In this document: in pieces, positions 9,067 to 21,859 of the stretch
Numbering within the stretch: the first letter of the stretch is position 1
Layout of the letters: each line of letters begins with the position of its first letter
Source: Alitta virens
Lineage: Eukaryota; Annelida; Polychaeta; Phyllodocida; Nereididae
Length of the DNA: 64,000 bases
Assembly: GCA_932294295.1 (NCBI GenBank)
Contig: OW028573.1
Coordinates: 67,495,829-67,559,828 of the forward strand
Direction: 5' to 3'
Notes under the pieces: model-generated
The model's database searches: none
The model's input: only the letters and a program-made list of their open reading frames with translations
Told to the model about the DNA's origin: nothing
Position numbers and translations under genes: made by a program

Positions 9067-9250
9067 ATCTCATCTCTACAATGGGAAATTACACTGTAAA
9101 TATTCCATGATTTCTGTAACCTTTTTGCTTTTCGTTGTAACGTTAGCTGTTGCTTCACTCAGTGTTTTGTATTGGATTGACACACTGGTTTAGGATGTCT
9201 GAAAATCTCTTTGTTTTATTTATGCTAAACCTGTTTGCAATCTAACGTCA

Positions 9251-9385
9251 CTGACCTGAAGCTTAGCCATCATTAATGACCGGCTGCATGAGGCAGACAT
9301 AATGATAAAATGATAAGGCTTGGAGTAAAAACCATGAACATTCACCCCATGGGTGGGATCTTTTACTCGCATCTGAATTGAAACC
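9251..9385 (-). mobile_element. SINE family B fragment (B1)
   Basis: It shares the block cggctgc..gaggcagacat, then gataaggcttgg and ccccatgggtggg, with nine other sites in the window. Orientation is set by copy B5, which keeps a tRNA-like head on +. B1 is therefore inverted and lacks the head. Confidence 0.65.
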
Positions 9386-9389
9386 GAGT

Positions 9390-10285
9390 TCATTTCCTTA
9401 ATACAATAACAAACTATGATTTAATCAATTGTACCATGGTCATAACAGAGAAATAACACGACGGTCGACTATGGATCTTCGCACGACATGACCTTCTTAG
9501 CTACGACCTTAATTCTCACATGTTTCCCTGATGAATTCAACTTGGTCATCTAACGACATATGTGGGCTAAGAGAATGCTATTTGCATGATCTTCATGCAC
9601 ACATGTTATCCCCTGTGGCCAATATGCTTTCCTCAGGCTCCTTAATCTAGCCCTTGCAATGTAGTGCCTCTTGACCCCAGGAAACTAAGTGCTCTAAGGT
9701 CTTTTGGCCATTTTGCCTTGATGGACTTGCATACAGAGGCACTGAGAAGCTATTTATGGGACAAGTCTACACAGTTCGAGATGAATGCCATGTTTTTCAT
9801 CGTGGCTATGTGCAACACTACGTTGTCGTGTCAGTATTAGTCAGTATGTAACTATGTTAAGGCGTATAATAGTTTACTGTATTTCAGTGATTTACTATAA
9901 CTGGGAGGCGGAATATATAAATTGAAAAAAAATTAAAATTGTTGAAATTCTACCATTTGGGGAATATTTTGCATTTCAATAGTTTATCAAAATCAAGAAA
10001 TCATGCACAGTTTTATAAAATACATTCAAATTACGTAACTGCATTGCTGGTATAGGGAGGTAATATTTAATCCATTATACATATATTAAATGTGTATATA
10101 ACATAAATTCCATACGCAAAATATTAGTTTTTCCTATTTCAAGGCAATGTTTACTGAGCTTTAAAAAATACATGGCCTTTGCCAATAGTTTATGAGTTGC
10201 TTTTGTACCAATATATAGAGTCAATGTATGTTTGTTTACAATTACCATGAAAAGAATTACTCACATGGATATCTGAATTCCACTT
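9390..10285. other. No recognised gene
   Basis: AT-rich sequence with no coherent open frame or repeat recognised. Confidence 0.5.
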
Positions 10286-10289
10286 CTCT

Positions 10290-10632
10290 TTTGGTAGATA
10301 GGTAGACAGGTAGATAGGTAGAGGTAGATAGGTAGACAGGTAGATAGGTAGATATATAGATAGACAGGTAGATAGGTAGATGATAGATAGATAGGTAGAC
10401 AGATAGATAGGTAGACAGGATAGGTAGACAGGTAGATAGATAGATAGATAGATAGAGATAGATAGATAGATAGAGATAGATAGATAGATAGATAGATATA
10501 TATATATAGATAGATAGGTAGATAGGTAGATAGGTAGGTAGACAGGTAGATCGATAGATAGATAGATAGGTAGGTCGACAGGTAGATCGATAGATAGACA
10601 GATAGGTAGATAGGTAGGTAGATAGATATATA
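10290..10632. repeat. TAGA/TAGG tetranucleotide array
   Basis: Irregular mixture of taga, tagg and gacagg repeats over about 340 bp. Confidence 0.95.
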
Positions 10633-10683
10633 TATTAGATATTTGATATTATGCTGCCATCTATTGTAAGTTCTTGCCGCTCA

Positions 10684-10860
10684 AGTGGGTTGATTGATAA
10701 CGTGAGAGAGAGGAGAATCTCCACCCATGTTAAAAACATTTACCCCATGCAGCTGGGATGTTGCTCAAAAAGGTGCCCAGACTTGGGTTTGAATCTATAG
10801 GGGAGCAAGCAAGCATCCTACCACTAGACCGCTAAGCTCACCAGGGGAACTGAGAAATGC
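10684..10860 (-). mobile_element. SINE family B fragment with tRNA-like head (B2)
   Basis: The - strand reads ggtctagtggtaggatgc (box A-like) and then ctatagattcaaacccaag (box B-like). The lower-coordinate side carries the catttaccccatg block shared with other B copies. Confidence 0.55.
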
Positions 10861-11710
10861 TCATGCTTGAACAGGTCCATTGGTGGGATCACTGTAGTAG
10901 TAGCAATTCACCCGACAGGCTACAAATGGTAACAATATATTCTACCTGTAATGACATTTAGAAACACCAGTATAGTTTGCAAGCAAATGATGTTGTTTGA
11001 CATTTTACCGAGCATCGTATTCCCCATAATTCCCTTAATTACGTAGCTATCCCTTGTTTTCTCGGCAGGTGTGCTTTTTCTCATACCCACAAACTTTGTG
11101 GTGTCTTGAAAAATTAATTTCGCCCAGACATGAAAAGAACATCAAAGATACTTGTACCATTTTCGTTGCACATAATTATTCATTAACAGGAATCGGAGAA
11201 CTGGTAGAAATTAATTAAACGTCCTGAGGTTTTATAGGTTTAAGCAGCTCATAACATCCGTGTAATTTACAATTTTATTTACCTTCTATGGCAGAGAAAT
11301 TGCCAAGTTATGGGGTTTCAGTAAACGTGTGAGGGTGCCTAATGTTGCACTGAAACTGCAAGGGCAAATTTCATGTTACCTTTCATAATATTATTCATTG
11401 ATTATAGTCTTCACAAGCGAAACCATCTGTCAACTGGTCGACTCACAGTCCACACAGTCAGACGTAGACTATATTAAGATCGAAGGCAACATATCTCTTT
11501 GACGCGGAGAAGATGTCACCATGTAATTAGCCACGAATTTTTTTTTCTAAAGAGGGTTGTATTTCATAAAATAAAAAAACGTACTGAGATATATTAAAAA
11601 TATCATACAATGTATTTTCTAACCTATCCCTTAAATTTCCTTGTGATTGTAACATTCAGCCTGCCTGATAAAGGCAAAAATGGCGAAAAGGCATTTTAAA
11701 TTGTCACATT
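10861..11710. other. No recognised gene
   Basis: No supported feature. Confidence 0.45.
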
Positions 11711-11712
11711 GT

Positions 11713-12013
11713 GCACTGAGCAACCCTGAATTCAGCAAGACATAAGTCTTTCCTCTCCTCTTATTACTCATTTTGCTTTTCAGACATAGTAGGTCATAAC
11801 TAACTGATTCCATAACTATAATTTTCTCTGGAAAATCACAGAAATCAACTAAATGATAAGATGTCACATATACATTAAAATGCACTAAAAATACTGCTGC
11901 TAGGATGCAATTCGCATCAGCAATCACAGTCTAGGGCGGGAACTACCAATAGAATTGCAGTATTCTGCCGTAGCCACCTGGTGGAAAAACAAAGAACCTT
12001 CCGTGAAAATCCA
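11713..12013. repeat. Dispersed repeat E, copy 1
   Basis: About 300 bp aligning with 27315-27620 in the same orientation, including agacatag..ggtcataact, acattaaaatgcacta and cgtagccacctggtggaaa. No terminal repeat or coding sequence was seen. The family is not recognised. Confidence 0.75.
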
Positions 12014-12014
12014 C

Positions 12015-13320
12015 GATTGTGAGCTGGTTGAAAAGTTTGAAAATGAATGCAGAGAGATTTTTCACAGAGATTAAAGTGAGGTAAAGGAAAGAAACCTGGA
12101 GAATTTTGGCAGTGGCATTAGGTGGAAGGGGTCTGGAGTGATTGTGAAGTTTTGGAAATCCTGATGCTCTCAGGTGCATAATTTCAGGCAAAATTACTTT
12201 ACATATAAAGTTTAAAATGGAGGTTTAAGTCGAGTTTCATCATTTATCTGAAGGTATAATGCTACATGCTACATGTAACCATTGTAGTCATGTTAAGTAT
12301 GTATATCTTATGTAATTAAACATGCCAATTTAATAGACCATAATGATCACCTCAGGGTATAGCCTTGGAAAAATTGGTTTTCGATACACGCACTTCTATG
12401 GCAACAGTTTTGTTAATGTTGGCAATTTGTCACTGATTCACAACTTTGAAATGCGACAGAGGCAACAAACACTATTGAATTTATTTTGTTTATTTTGGAC
12501 TTTTCAGAACAAATATAGATCAGATATTAGGAGATGGAGTCCTGAAAAAGTAGAATAGCAAATTGATAGACACGGAAGCCTTATCTTTCGAATGAAACCA
12601 GTTTCAGGCTGTATAATTCCATGGCAACAAAACTCCTAGTGTGTGATGAAATTAATACATGTAAAAGACTTTCATGACTTCGATATCTAGTAGTTGGCGC
12701 CGACTCACTTCATACTGCGCATATTGTTGACACACTATCCCAGATTTTTTCAAATGCAAACTTTTTTGTGAGAATTTATATAATGATATATATGCTAAAT
12801 TATCATAGTCACAAAGATCAGAAAATGAGGATATAAGCATGTAGAGCAGCAGTATGTCACAAGTTAACTTCAGTGCATTGTTCCATTTCAAAATAAGAAT
12901 AAACTGTCACTTGCCAACTTGGCAGAGAGACAAGAGTTTATCCACAAATGGCATCCGTCAGGCAGCTACGAGCGATCGCGAGTGAATGGCGAGTATATGC
13001 GGATGGACAGTGGCTATGTATGGCTACGTATGGTCATGTACGTAGGACGCTCGCCGACTGACCAACGAGGAAGTTACGTAATTAATGTAAACAATTCACT
13101 CGTAGAACGTTTGCCAAATTTTAAACGTTTAAAAATGTTTGCCCTCTCCACACATGTCCGTGAGTGGTCAAGCGCAACCAGGATCGATCTACGAATTAGC
13201 GTGAGTATACGTAAAACGCTCAGCAAGTGAAGCACGTAGGGACAAAGATGACCACGGGCAAACAAAAATTTTCATATGTGGTCATACCTGGCTCTTATAC
13301 GTGATAGTGTGAATGCCCCT
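12015..13320. other. No recognised gene; CG-richer stretch at 12950-13230
   Basis: Positions 12950-13230 have visibly more CG dinucleotides and acgta-type motifs than their surroundings. A sequence resembling an element terminus (gtgtgaatgcccct) stops at 13320, directly against the TAA of Harbinger copy 2. Confidence 0.35.
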
Positions 13321-13742
13321 TAAAGGGGGCTTCTCACATAGCCGGTTTTCCCGGTAAAGCCTTATTTCTGTCGTAGAATTATGTAATACCCCATTTTGAC
13401 GACTTCACTACTGTTGTTGGAAGCAAAAAGGGGCGGTGCTCAAGGCTACGGGTGAGGTGGCGGCAGCGAAGTGTGAATCACGGACACCCAGCGGATCACA
13501 TGTAGGATATGTACCAAACCCGTCAGATGATGCTCGGTCTGATGCTGGGTGAGCCACGGGTAATCACATTTACGACAGGAGACTCCACGGCATCTACGTA
13601 TGACCCGCAGGCTTGTACGTGTGAGGGGCATATCAAGCATGTGTCAATCACGACTGTAAGGGTTACAAGGAGCGACTCAGCGAGTTAACTACTTGAACTA
13701 CGTTTGAAGGCCGGCTGTCAAGGTGGAGGGGGCAGGTGTGAA

Positions 13743-13750
13743 TATATAAG
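13743..13750 (+). promoter_or_regulatory. TATA box of Harbinger copy 2
   Basis: TATATAAG, 59 bp upstream of the ATG at 13802. It matches the arrangement in copy 1. Confidence 0.5.
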
Positions 13751-14142
13751 TGGATGCTTGTCTGTAGCCTTCATTCTGCTCCTTGTTACGGAGGAAGGAC
13801 CATGACACATGCAGTACACCAACCAATAGCCATTTTAAAATTGGCTCAGGCCAGCTTGGAATTAAATCTGCAACTAGCAACTATTGCACAGACTATTATG
13901 CACGATGAAGAACAGTCCAGAAGAGCTGCAGAAAGAAGACAATACGAACGCTTGATGAATGAACTATTGATGGAGGATGGAACCCACTACAAGAACTTTG
14001 TGAGAATGCAGTCAGCCATGTTCCAAGAGCTGCTTGCCAAAGTTGGGCCTAGGATTATCAAGCAAGACACCTTCTGGAGGAAAGCTTTGGAGCCAGGACT
14101 CAGGATTGCCATGACCCTGAGGTATTTGGCAACTGGCAACAG

Positions 14143-15953
14143 ATTTCAGATTCAGATTCAGATTCAGATCACATTTATTTGCTCTATTTTCTTTTTTTTT
14201 TACATCATTTCCACATTAAAACAGTGTAGAGCTGGGGGACTCCTCCAAGATGATCTGGTCATTGTTGCTGAGGGGCCCCCCCATTACATTATAATTATTT
14301 AAATTATTTGTAAACAGATTGTGCTCATGGTGCCGCATGAATCCACACTCTCAGTGATAAATGTTATTTAATGAGATTTAATAGAACTGAAATTCAATAA
14401 GAAAAAGTCACTAATTTGAGGAATTAAATGATAAAAAGATAAATAAAAAAAAAATAATAATAATAAAAAAAATTATTATAATAATTTTAAAAATAAGATA
14501 TATATAATAAATAAATAAATCAAGTATTACATACATAGCAGTCTGATCTAGTGCATATTGATGAATAACTATTTACGAATTTAATTTTAATAAAGGTTTT
14601 AAAGGAATTGAGAGAATGTGTGAAAATTTTGCTTTTGATATCATCAGGCATGCTATTGAAGGAATATGGAAATTTATAACTAATAGCCTGCCTGGCAAAC
14701 TCATGACTCACAGCAGGTAGACAACGATTCCCTCTTGCTCTGGTAAAATGCTTATGTTGGTAATCATCTGATAAATTAGTTAAAAAGTAATCAGGCAGTA
14801 AATGATTTATAAATTTGTAGCAGAAGATATAGTCAAGCAGTGCACAGAGGTCTTTTATCTTTAAAAAGAATAAATCCTTGAACAATATATCAGTATGTGC
14901 TCTGTATCCTGTTTTTATAATAACCCTGATAGCCTTTTTTTGTAATGTAATCAACTTACTAGATTGCTTTCCCCAAACTGTAATACCGTAATTCATGTGT
15001 GGTAATATTAAAGCATTATATATATTCTTTAGAGCAAATGTATGTAAAAAATTCTTTAATTTATTTATAATTCCTATGGTTTTGGACAGTTTTTTTGATA
15101 TTAAATTTAGATGCTCTTGCCAGCTGATATTTTCATCCAGAACAACACCGAGAAGGTTAAAATGCTTCACAAATTCATTCTGTGTATTTTGCATATATAA
15201 TTTTGGATAACTTATATTTCTTTGGCTAGTATGAAAGATCATTCCTTTAGTTTTGGATGCATTTAAAGACAATTTATTAAGTTTTAACCAATCATGTACA
15301 TTATGTAACTCTTTGTTTATAGCCTCCTCAGAAATAAGGTCACCAGTGGACTGTAGAGTGGTTGTAAGAGTAGAATCATCCGCATAGATGATTGGATGAC
15401 AGATATTAGTAGCTAAGTGCAAGTCATTCATATAGATGATAAATAATAATCGGCCAAGGATTGGAACTCCACAGTTTATAGTCAGGAATTTGGATTGACA
15501 GTTATTGTATTCAATATACTGGCACCTTGTATCTAGATAACTTTTAAGTAAATGTAAAGTATTATCTTTCAGGCCATAGTATTCTAATTTGTGTAGCAAA
15601 ATTTTGTGATCCAGTGTATCAAAGGCCTTAGAAAGATCAAGATATATATTTATTGGAAATCTATTTTGGTCCATTTCCTTAATAACTTGGTCCATTACTT
15701 CTAAAATTGCATACTCAGTTGAATGAAGTTTACGAAATCCATATTGACTGCAAAACAGCATTTTATTTTTTGAAAAATAGTCATAGATTTGAGCATATAA
15801 TACCCTCTCAAAGACCTTTGATACACTGGGTAAAACTGACACGGGTCTGTAATTTTCAAATAACTGTTTATCTCCCTTTTTGTATATAGGTGTAACTTTG
15901 GCGATTTTTAATAAATCAGGAAAAATACCAGATGCTATGCTTTGATTAATTAT
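14143..15953 (-). mobile_element. 5'-truncated LINE inserted in the Harbinger transposase gene
   Basis: The - strand element is flanked by AACAG at 14138-14142 and 15954-15958, a short target duplication that falls exactly where the host transposase is interrupted. Its 3' end, at the left, has tandem (TGAATC)n on the - strand, the same tail as the copy at 47975-49097. The 5' truncation lies within the reverse-transcriptase domain. It has the CR1/L2/Jockey-like clade look. Confidence 0.9.
14520..15953 (-). pseudogene. LINE reverse transcriptase (5'-truncated)
   Basis: The frame is open from the truncation point (GIFPDLLKIAKVTPIYKKGD, then NYRPVSVLPSVSKVFERVLY) to the stop at 14520. RT motifs in order are YGFRKLHST, IYLDLSKAFDTLDHKIL, CGVPILGRLLFIIYMNDL and IIYADDST, then NKLSLNASKTKGMIFHT and the C-terminal region ending CYVCNT. 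The usual GVPQGS motif reads GVPILG, so the QGS is missing, and the following P is R. The enzyme is therefore probably inactive. The endonuclease and the 5' part of the RT are absent because of truncation. Without an upstream start codon, the piece would not be expressed from its own promoter. Confidence 0.85.
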
Positions 15954-17106
15954 AACAGCTACAAGTCATTGATGTATGGCTTCAGAGTGGCCCACAACAC
16001 CATCAGCAACATCATTCCTGAAGTCTGTGAAGCCATCAAAGAGTGGAGAGAAGTTGCACAGCTGTTTGAGGCAAAATGGAACTTTCCCCATTGTATTGGT
16101 GCCAAAGATGGGAAGCATGTGGCCATCAGGTGTCCTCCCAAAGGTGGTTTACTCTACTATAACTACAAAGGCTTCCATTCCATTGTACTCATGGCTCTTG
16201 TGGATGCAGACTACAAGTTCATCTATGTGGATTGTGGAGCAAATGGTTCTGGATCTGATGGAGGAGTTTTTGCTGCCACAGCCCTAAGGGAAGCTCTAGA
16301 AGATGGGACCATTGGATTACCTCCACCTGAACCTATTGCTGGTTGTGACAGACCTGTACCATACTTCATCCTTGGGGATGATGCCTTCCCTTTGAGAACC
16401 TGGCTGATGAAACCACTGCCTCTGCGCAACATGACCAGACAGCAGAGGATCTACAATTACAGACTCTCCAGAGCCAGAAGAATTGTGGAGAATGCCTTTG
16501 GTATCCTGGCATCAAGGTTTAGGTGTCTGCTAACCACTATGCCCCAGAAAACCAAGACTATGGAATCTTTAGTCCTTGCATGCTGCTGCCTCCACAGCCT
16601 CATGAGAATCAGGTATCCGACAACCCAGAATAACATGCTTGACCACGAAGATCCAGTCACCCATCAGGTCAATCCTTGGGCTTGGCGGGAAGCTGGAGAA
16701 ATTGTTGAAATGTCACCACATACAATCAGAGGGAACTATGCTACTCAGAGTGCTAAGTTACAATGACTGTACTTGGTGGACTATGTCAACTCAGAGGAAG
16801 GAAGTGTCCCATGGCAAGACAATATGATTTGAGAAGCTTCTGGACCTGTGCCTTCATCTTCATTGGGCGTCTTCTCTGCTACTTCTCAGGTGGTGCCTGG
16901 TTCTTCTTCCTGGAACCCTCCTTCAGTGGGATCCTTGCTGTCTGGCAGTGACAACCTTCCTGCCAGGTAGACTCAACATGAGCCAGTTGATGAACTTCTC
17001 CTTCCTTGTGACTCAGATGTCTCCGAAGAAGTAATCACCTTATCCTGTTCCTGTTCTTGTTCCTGATGTTGCAGTCGAAAAAACAAGAAAACTCCAAAAA
17101 ATGTAT

Positions 17107-17133
17107 GGCCTTTTTCAAGGCCACAAAAATAAA
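17107..17133 (+). promoter_or_regulatory. Conserved hairpin and poly(A) signal, Harbinger copy 2
   Basis: The hairpin ggcctttttcaaggcc (17107-17122) is identical to the one 3' of the copy 1 transposase and is followed by AATAAA at 17128-17133. Confidence 0.6.
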
Positions 17134-17135
17134 TT

Positions 17136-18745
17136 GGAAACAAAAACGTTTGCTTAAATCGGAAGTACTAGAATTGCACGCTTTTCTTTTATGCAACAAC
17201 TAACAAGTAATATGAAAACATACATTTTAATATTGAATCTTGACAGGGAGTGGCCACAATTTTTGTAATCATGCGATGCTACCATTTTTAAAAGTAATTT
17301 TATTCATGAATACTGCGTATTTGCTTGGATGAACAAGGTATTTGTTATGAAGAGTTATATTTTTACAAATTTTACAAGAGAAACAAAAATCGGTTTCTGT
17401 TTTCTGCTGTACATTACATTTTTCCGTTATACATTTTCGGACATAATGGAAAGAGCAGTATTTGTATTTTGCCTTTTTTTAGGTAAGCTGCACCCACCTC
17501 CAAAAACGTCTTGTTATGAAGCATGGTTGCCATGGAAACGAAAATTTGCATTTTTCAACATTACACAGAAATTGTGAAATAACAACATTGCTTCACCTAA
17601 TGCTAAAGAAGGGTATAAGAATACAAATTTGGCGAAGACCTTTGAGGTCAAAAGTCAATGTCACCAATAAAATTATTTCAAATACGGAAAATCTGACAAA
17701 TTTCTGTCATTCCAAGGATATATTATGTGCCGCAGCTAGCTCCATGTAACAGAACCACACAAAACAGAACCACACAAACGGCATATTATATGAAAGCTAA
17801 TGAAAAGTATTTTCTTATGACACCATGCTATGACACCATGCTAATGCATCTGTCGCTGCTTAGTTACTACTCATGGAGATGAAATTTACCAGAATAATCT
17901 GAAATATTTTCACCAAAATTGTGACAACCAAATTCTTCTATTGCTACCTACTTACGAACTTATGCTGTTTTCAGGGAGATAAAATTAACCAGAAATATCT
18001 GAAATAACTTGATCCATGATTTGAATAGAGCTACAATGTTCCTCAATTAGCATATCATAATGACCTATAAACGAGGTCAAAGGTCAAGGTCACCCAATGT
18101 TTATTCCAAATAAGGATATTTGAGACAATTAATTTTGTCTGTTTGATTATGCAGAGCATTATTAACTAGTGAATTTTTAGGTTTTAACCCAATTCCACCA
18201 CACTAATCATAAGCCTTTTGCAACTTCTATGCACTAAGTCTGGTTTACATTACTGATGTAGATTTTTACATCTTCGCTTATAAATGTTCATATTATGCCT
18301 ATCTCCTTCATCAGATCATCCTCTGGGTCCATAGGCAGGAGGGGATATCAAATGGATGCTGCAGCAACCTTTGTCAAGCCTGTCATATGATGGAAATCAT
18401 TCAACATGTGATAGTAGTTCAACTCAGAAGTGTCGTATATTTGTGTTGTAATAAGTCGTAATATGCTTGTGGTACCTGGCTAATTGCGTTCAGGGACATG
18501 GGTAAGCATGCTGCCACTAAAGACAGATTGTGATTATTGATTTTCTGGTATTTTATCATCAGTGATGCAGGCTGATACGCTTGATGCATGGTTCTGCTAG
18601 ACTAATAGACTGGATTCACAATTCATTTCGTCAAACACGCATAAAGAAAACTGCTTGTGAAGAGCAGCACTTTTTGGTCATATCAGACACATATTCACGG
18701 ACTAATGCAAAGTTAGAATGAGAGTACTGTGCGATAGTCTCAGCA
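17136..18745. other. No recognised gene; AGGTCA direct repeats at 18074-18092
   Basis: Three AGGTCA hexamers occur at 18074, 18081 and 18087. A weaker version with similar flanks lies at 17645-17660, so this may be part of a dispersed repeat. No gene is supported. Confidence 0.45.
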
Positions 18746-18749
18746 CTAC

Positions 18750-19580
18750 CTAGGTAGGTAGGTAGAGGTAGGTAGTTAGGTTGGTACTAGGTAGGTAGGT
18801 AAGTAGGTAGGTAGATAGGTTGGTAGGTAGGTAGGTAGGTTAGTACTAGGTAGGATAGGTAGGTAGGTAGGTAGGTTGGTACTAGGTAGGTAGGTAGGTA
18901 GGTAGGTAGGTTGGTACTAGGTAGGTAGGTAGGTAGGTTGGTTGGTAGGTAGGTTGGTAGGTAGGTAGGTAGGTAGGTAGGTTGGTAGGTTAGTACTAGG
19001 TAGGTAGGTAGGTAGGTAGGTTAGTACTAGGTAGGTAGGTGGGTAGGTAGGTTGGTACTAGGTAGGTAGGTAGGTTAGTACTAGGTAGGTAGGTAGGTAG
19101 GTTGGTACTAGGTAGGTAGGTAGTTTAGTACTAGGTAGGTAAGTAGGTAGGTAGGTAGGTTAGTACTAGGTAGGATAGGTAGGTAGGTTGGTACTAGGTA
19201 GGTAGGTAGGTAGGTTGGTCGGTTGGTACTAGGTAGGTAGGTAGGTCAGTACTAGGTAGGATAGGTAGGTAGGTAGGTTGGTACTAGGTAGGTAGGTAGG
19301 TTGGTTGGTAGGTTGGTACTAGGTAGGTAGGTAGGTTGGTACTAGGTAGGATAGGTAGTTAGGTAGGTAGGTTGGCACTAGGTAGGTAGGTAGGTTGGTA
19401 CTAGGTAGGTAGGTAGGTTGGTTGGTAGGTTGGTACTAGGTAGGTAGGTAGGTTGGTACTAGGTAGGATAGGTAGTTAGGGAGGTAGGTTGGCACTAGGT
19501 AGGTAGGTAGGTTGGTACTAGGTAGGTAGGTAGGTTGGTTGGTAGGTAGGTAGGTAGGTTGGTACTAGGTAGGTAGGTAG
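18750..19580. repeat. GGTA minisatellite with ggttggtactagg punctuation
   Basis: About 830 bp of ggta repeats, punctuated every 30-60 bp by ggttggtacta or ggttagtacta, giving a loose higher-order structure. Confidence 0.95.
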
Positions 19581-20560
19581 CTATTTTTATCCAGGAGGGC
19601 TCATTGCAATTTAATATTACACTGGGAGTGATCATCGGTTGAACATGAAAAACTGAATGAAAATTTCTCTAATTTAGTTGCAAGGAGATATTACTAGTAG
19701 GATATGAGCCTGAGTGGGCAAAGTTAACAGTTAATTTGTAATTGTTTTAGTGGCTACTTTTTTTTCAGGGTCATGTTGATTTGCAACAAAAAGATTAAAT
19801 GTACTAGATGAAGAACTTAGTGCTCCGTACTTTCGAGAATTATCTGAAATTTGATTACAATGTACTTCACTCTGACAACACAAATGAAAATTGAAATATT
19901 TATTCTCTGTTCATACGGGGATGTAACATGGCCTCAGAAAGAATGCATTATTCAGCCCACGTGTCAGGTAGCATGTGCAATTAAGTTCCTCCTTCAAAAC
20001 TTCTTTGCAAGTGCCTTAGATGCTTGTCACATGGGACATGGCAGTGACTTGGTAGTGACTTGGTTAATTGCATGCGCTGATTAGGTTGCCCCTTAATTAC
20101 ACCTGTCAGGGCAGTGGTCTTTGAGAAGGAGTAGGCAGGGAGTTTAGTGAATGTACACAGAATGCCAATGGGCCTCTAACTGACTACAAATGTCGAGGAC
20201 CTTAGAGGAGACACTCCCAGACTTTTTTGATTGTCCAAACTAACATCAGTAACTTGACTAGTTTTTTTCTTTTTTTTAATCTTGTTTATTTATTTTATTG
20301 TATTTTTCAAATTTCCTGACCATGTTTACCTAAGTATATAACTATATGTGCTCACATAAATTTTACATATCAGTGAGTTAACTTGTAATCACATGACAGA
20401 CATGATACATGCACAGTGACAACTGTCGAAATAGAAGGAATGAATCTTAATTTTTTATGATTTTATGTGTAATTTAGATAATGGTTCTAATGTGTTACCT
20501 CGAAAAGTGTATATCGATTCCGTGGTCAAATGTCCAATTGTCCATAGTGTTAAAGTGTTT
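19581..20560. other. No recognised gene
   Basis: No supported feature. Confidence 0.45.
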
Positions 20561-20565
20561 ACTGT

Positions 20566-20765
20566 GGATTGATAGATAGATAGGTAGAAAGGTAGATAGG
20601 TAGATAGGTAGATAGATGGAAAGATAGAGAGAGAGAGAGAGATAGACAAATAGATATGTAGTTAGATAGATAGAAAGAGATAGAGAGAGATAGATTGACA
20701 GATAGACAGATAGACAGAAAGATAGACAGAAAGATAGATAGACAGATAGATAGATGGATAGATCT
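20566..20765. repeat. ATAG/GACA microsatellite
   Basis: Imperfect ataga, gaga and gacaga repeats. Confidence 0.93.
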
Positions 20766-21855
20766 TATTTAAACAGACACATCCTATTTAAAATTGTATA
20801 ACGTGCGTTTCTTTAGGTTTGTTTTTTCTTTTCCTTTTTGTTTTTTAATTAAACTTATCAGTTTAAAATTTCAGTAGCTCTTTGCTACTAGTAATGAAGT
20901 AATGAAGTACTAATGACGCAAATTGAATATAATCTAATAGGCTGTCAATTAGGTTGACTAGCTGCAGGCATTGCATTGCGTAATCAGTCAATGAATAATC
21001 ATTGATTGCTTCTTAATGCTGAACAAGAAGGCGAAGAAAAAAAATTAAAACGTGTTTGTCAAAAATGAGGTAAGTTAAGTACAGTAGATTCAAAGATACT
21101 TTCCGTGTCAAAAAAGCACTGACAATTACTAAGCCACTTCTTCAATTTATTTTTTTTTCTAAAATTGTACCAAAGTAAGTGCAATAATTTATGGTAATAA
21201 ACTTCAATAGGCCCATTTGAAAATGTCACCACGACCAAAGAACATTTAGGAGAACACAATGTAGTTATTGGCTTATATTGCAGTAATATAGCTCTAAATT
21301 ATTCAGTTGGTAGAAAATTAAATAAAGCACGAAAATATGACACGACATGCACAGAAAATATATGAAGTAATATTGTTAAGCTGGGTCAGCCATATTGCAG
21401 GCGAATAGGCTACGTCCCCAACAAGATTTGATTGTGTCATTACTGTCGACAGTATATCTCTGGGGTATATGTCCACTCACATCTCTGCATACTAAATCTG
21501 TGAACGACTTTTGGTGCTTGCCTTAGCTCCATAGTTGCACAATGCATGATCTTGGTTCATTATGGTTGATCCACTGTCTCCATCTGTCACCCTCTTGGGA
21601 TGCATATTTATGGCCTGTTTATTAGAAAATAATGAAAACACAGAACTATCTCAGAAAAAAAACAACAACAAACAAACAGATTTGGATGCACGAAATATTT
21701 CAATAATTGATAAAAAAAAAGAAGTTAACATCTATTCCTAATGAGAGCTGAATCCCAGCATGTCAATTCGTGTCAACATTTTGCCTATGTCTGTCCTAAG
21801 AAGCATGTGGTCTACTCGGTTAGAGAGTAAATTTACTCCCAATAGAGTGAAAGTT
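20766..21855. other. No recognised gene
   Basis: No supported feature. Confidence 0.4.
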
Positions 21856-21859
21856 TGCT

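Larger units (their letters stand above)
13802..16832 (+). pseudogene. Harbinger transposase pseudogene split by a LINE
   Basis: The N-terminal part (13802-14142) and C-terminal part (15959-16832) together match the copy 1 transposase. The ATG at 13802 is chosen because it aligns with the copy 1 start; an upstream in-frame codon at 13754 does not. Removing the LINE and one AACAG duplication restores the frame exactly. Independent damage exists: about 15 residues are missing after CEAI (copy 1 residues about 164-179), and a TGA at 16764-16766 precedes the ancestral stop at 16830-16832. The catalytic motifs remain (AKDGKH, LGDDAFP, RRIVENAFG). The first of these has I changed to K beside the catalytic D. 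Confidence 0.88.
13324..17135 (+). mobile_element. Harbinger copy 2, diverged and truncated
   Basis: A left end reading AGGGGGCTTCTCACATAGCC follows TAA at 13321-13323 and resembles the copy 1 terminus (both share CACATAGCC). A transposase gene homologous to copy 1 follows, split by a LINE. The transposase 3' hairpin and poly(A) signal are at 17107-17133. I found neither the Myb-like gene nor a right terminus, so the distal part is missing or unrecognisable. The right limit is approximate. Confidence 0.75.

Noticed and set aside
8898..9158. Polytyrosine and polyvaline frames
   Set aside because: Translations of the (TAC)n microsatellite.
13754..13801. Upstream in-frame start for the copy 2 transposase
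   Set aside because: It lies only a few bases after the TATA box, and copy 1 starts at the position equivalent to 13802.
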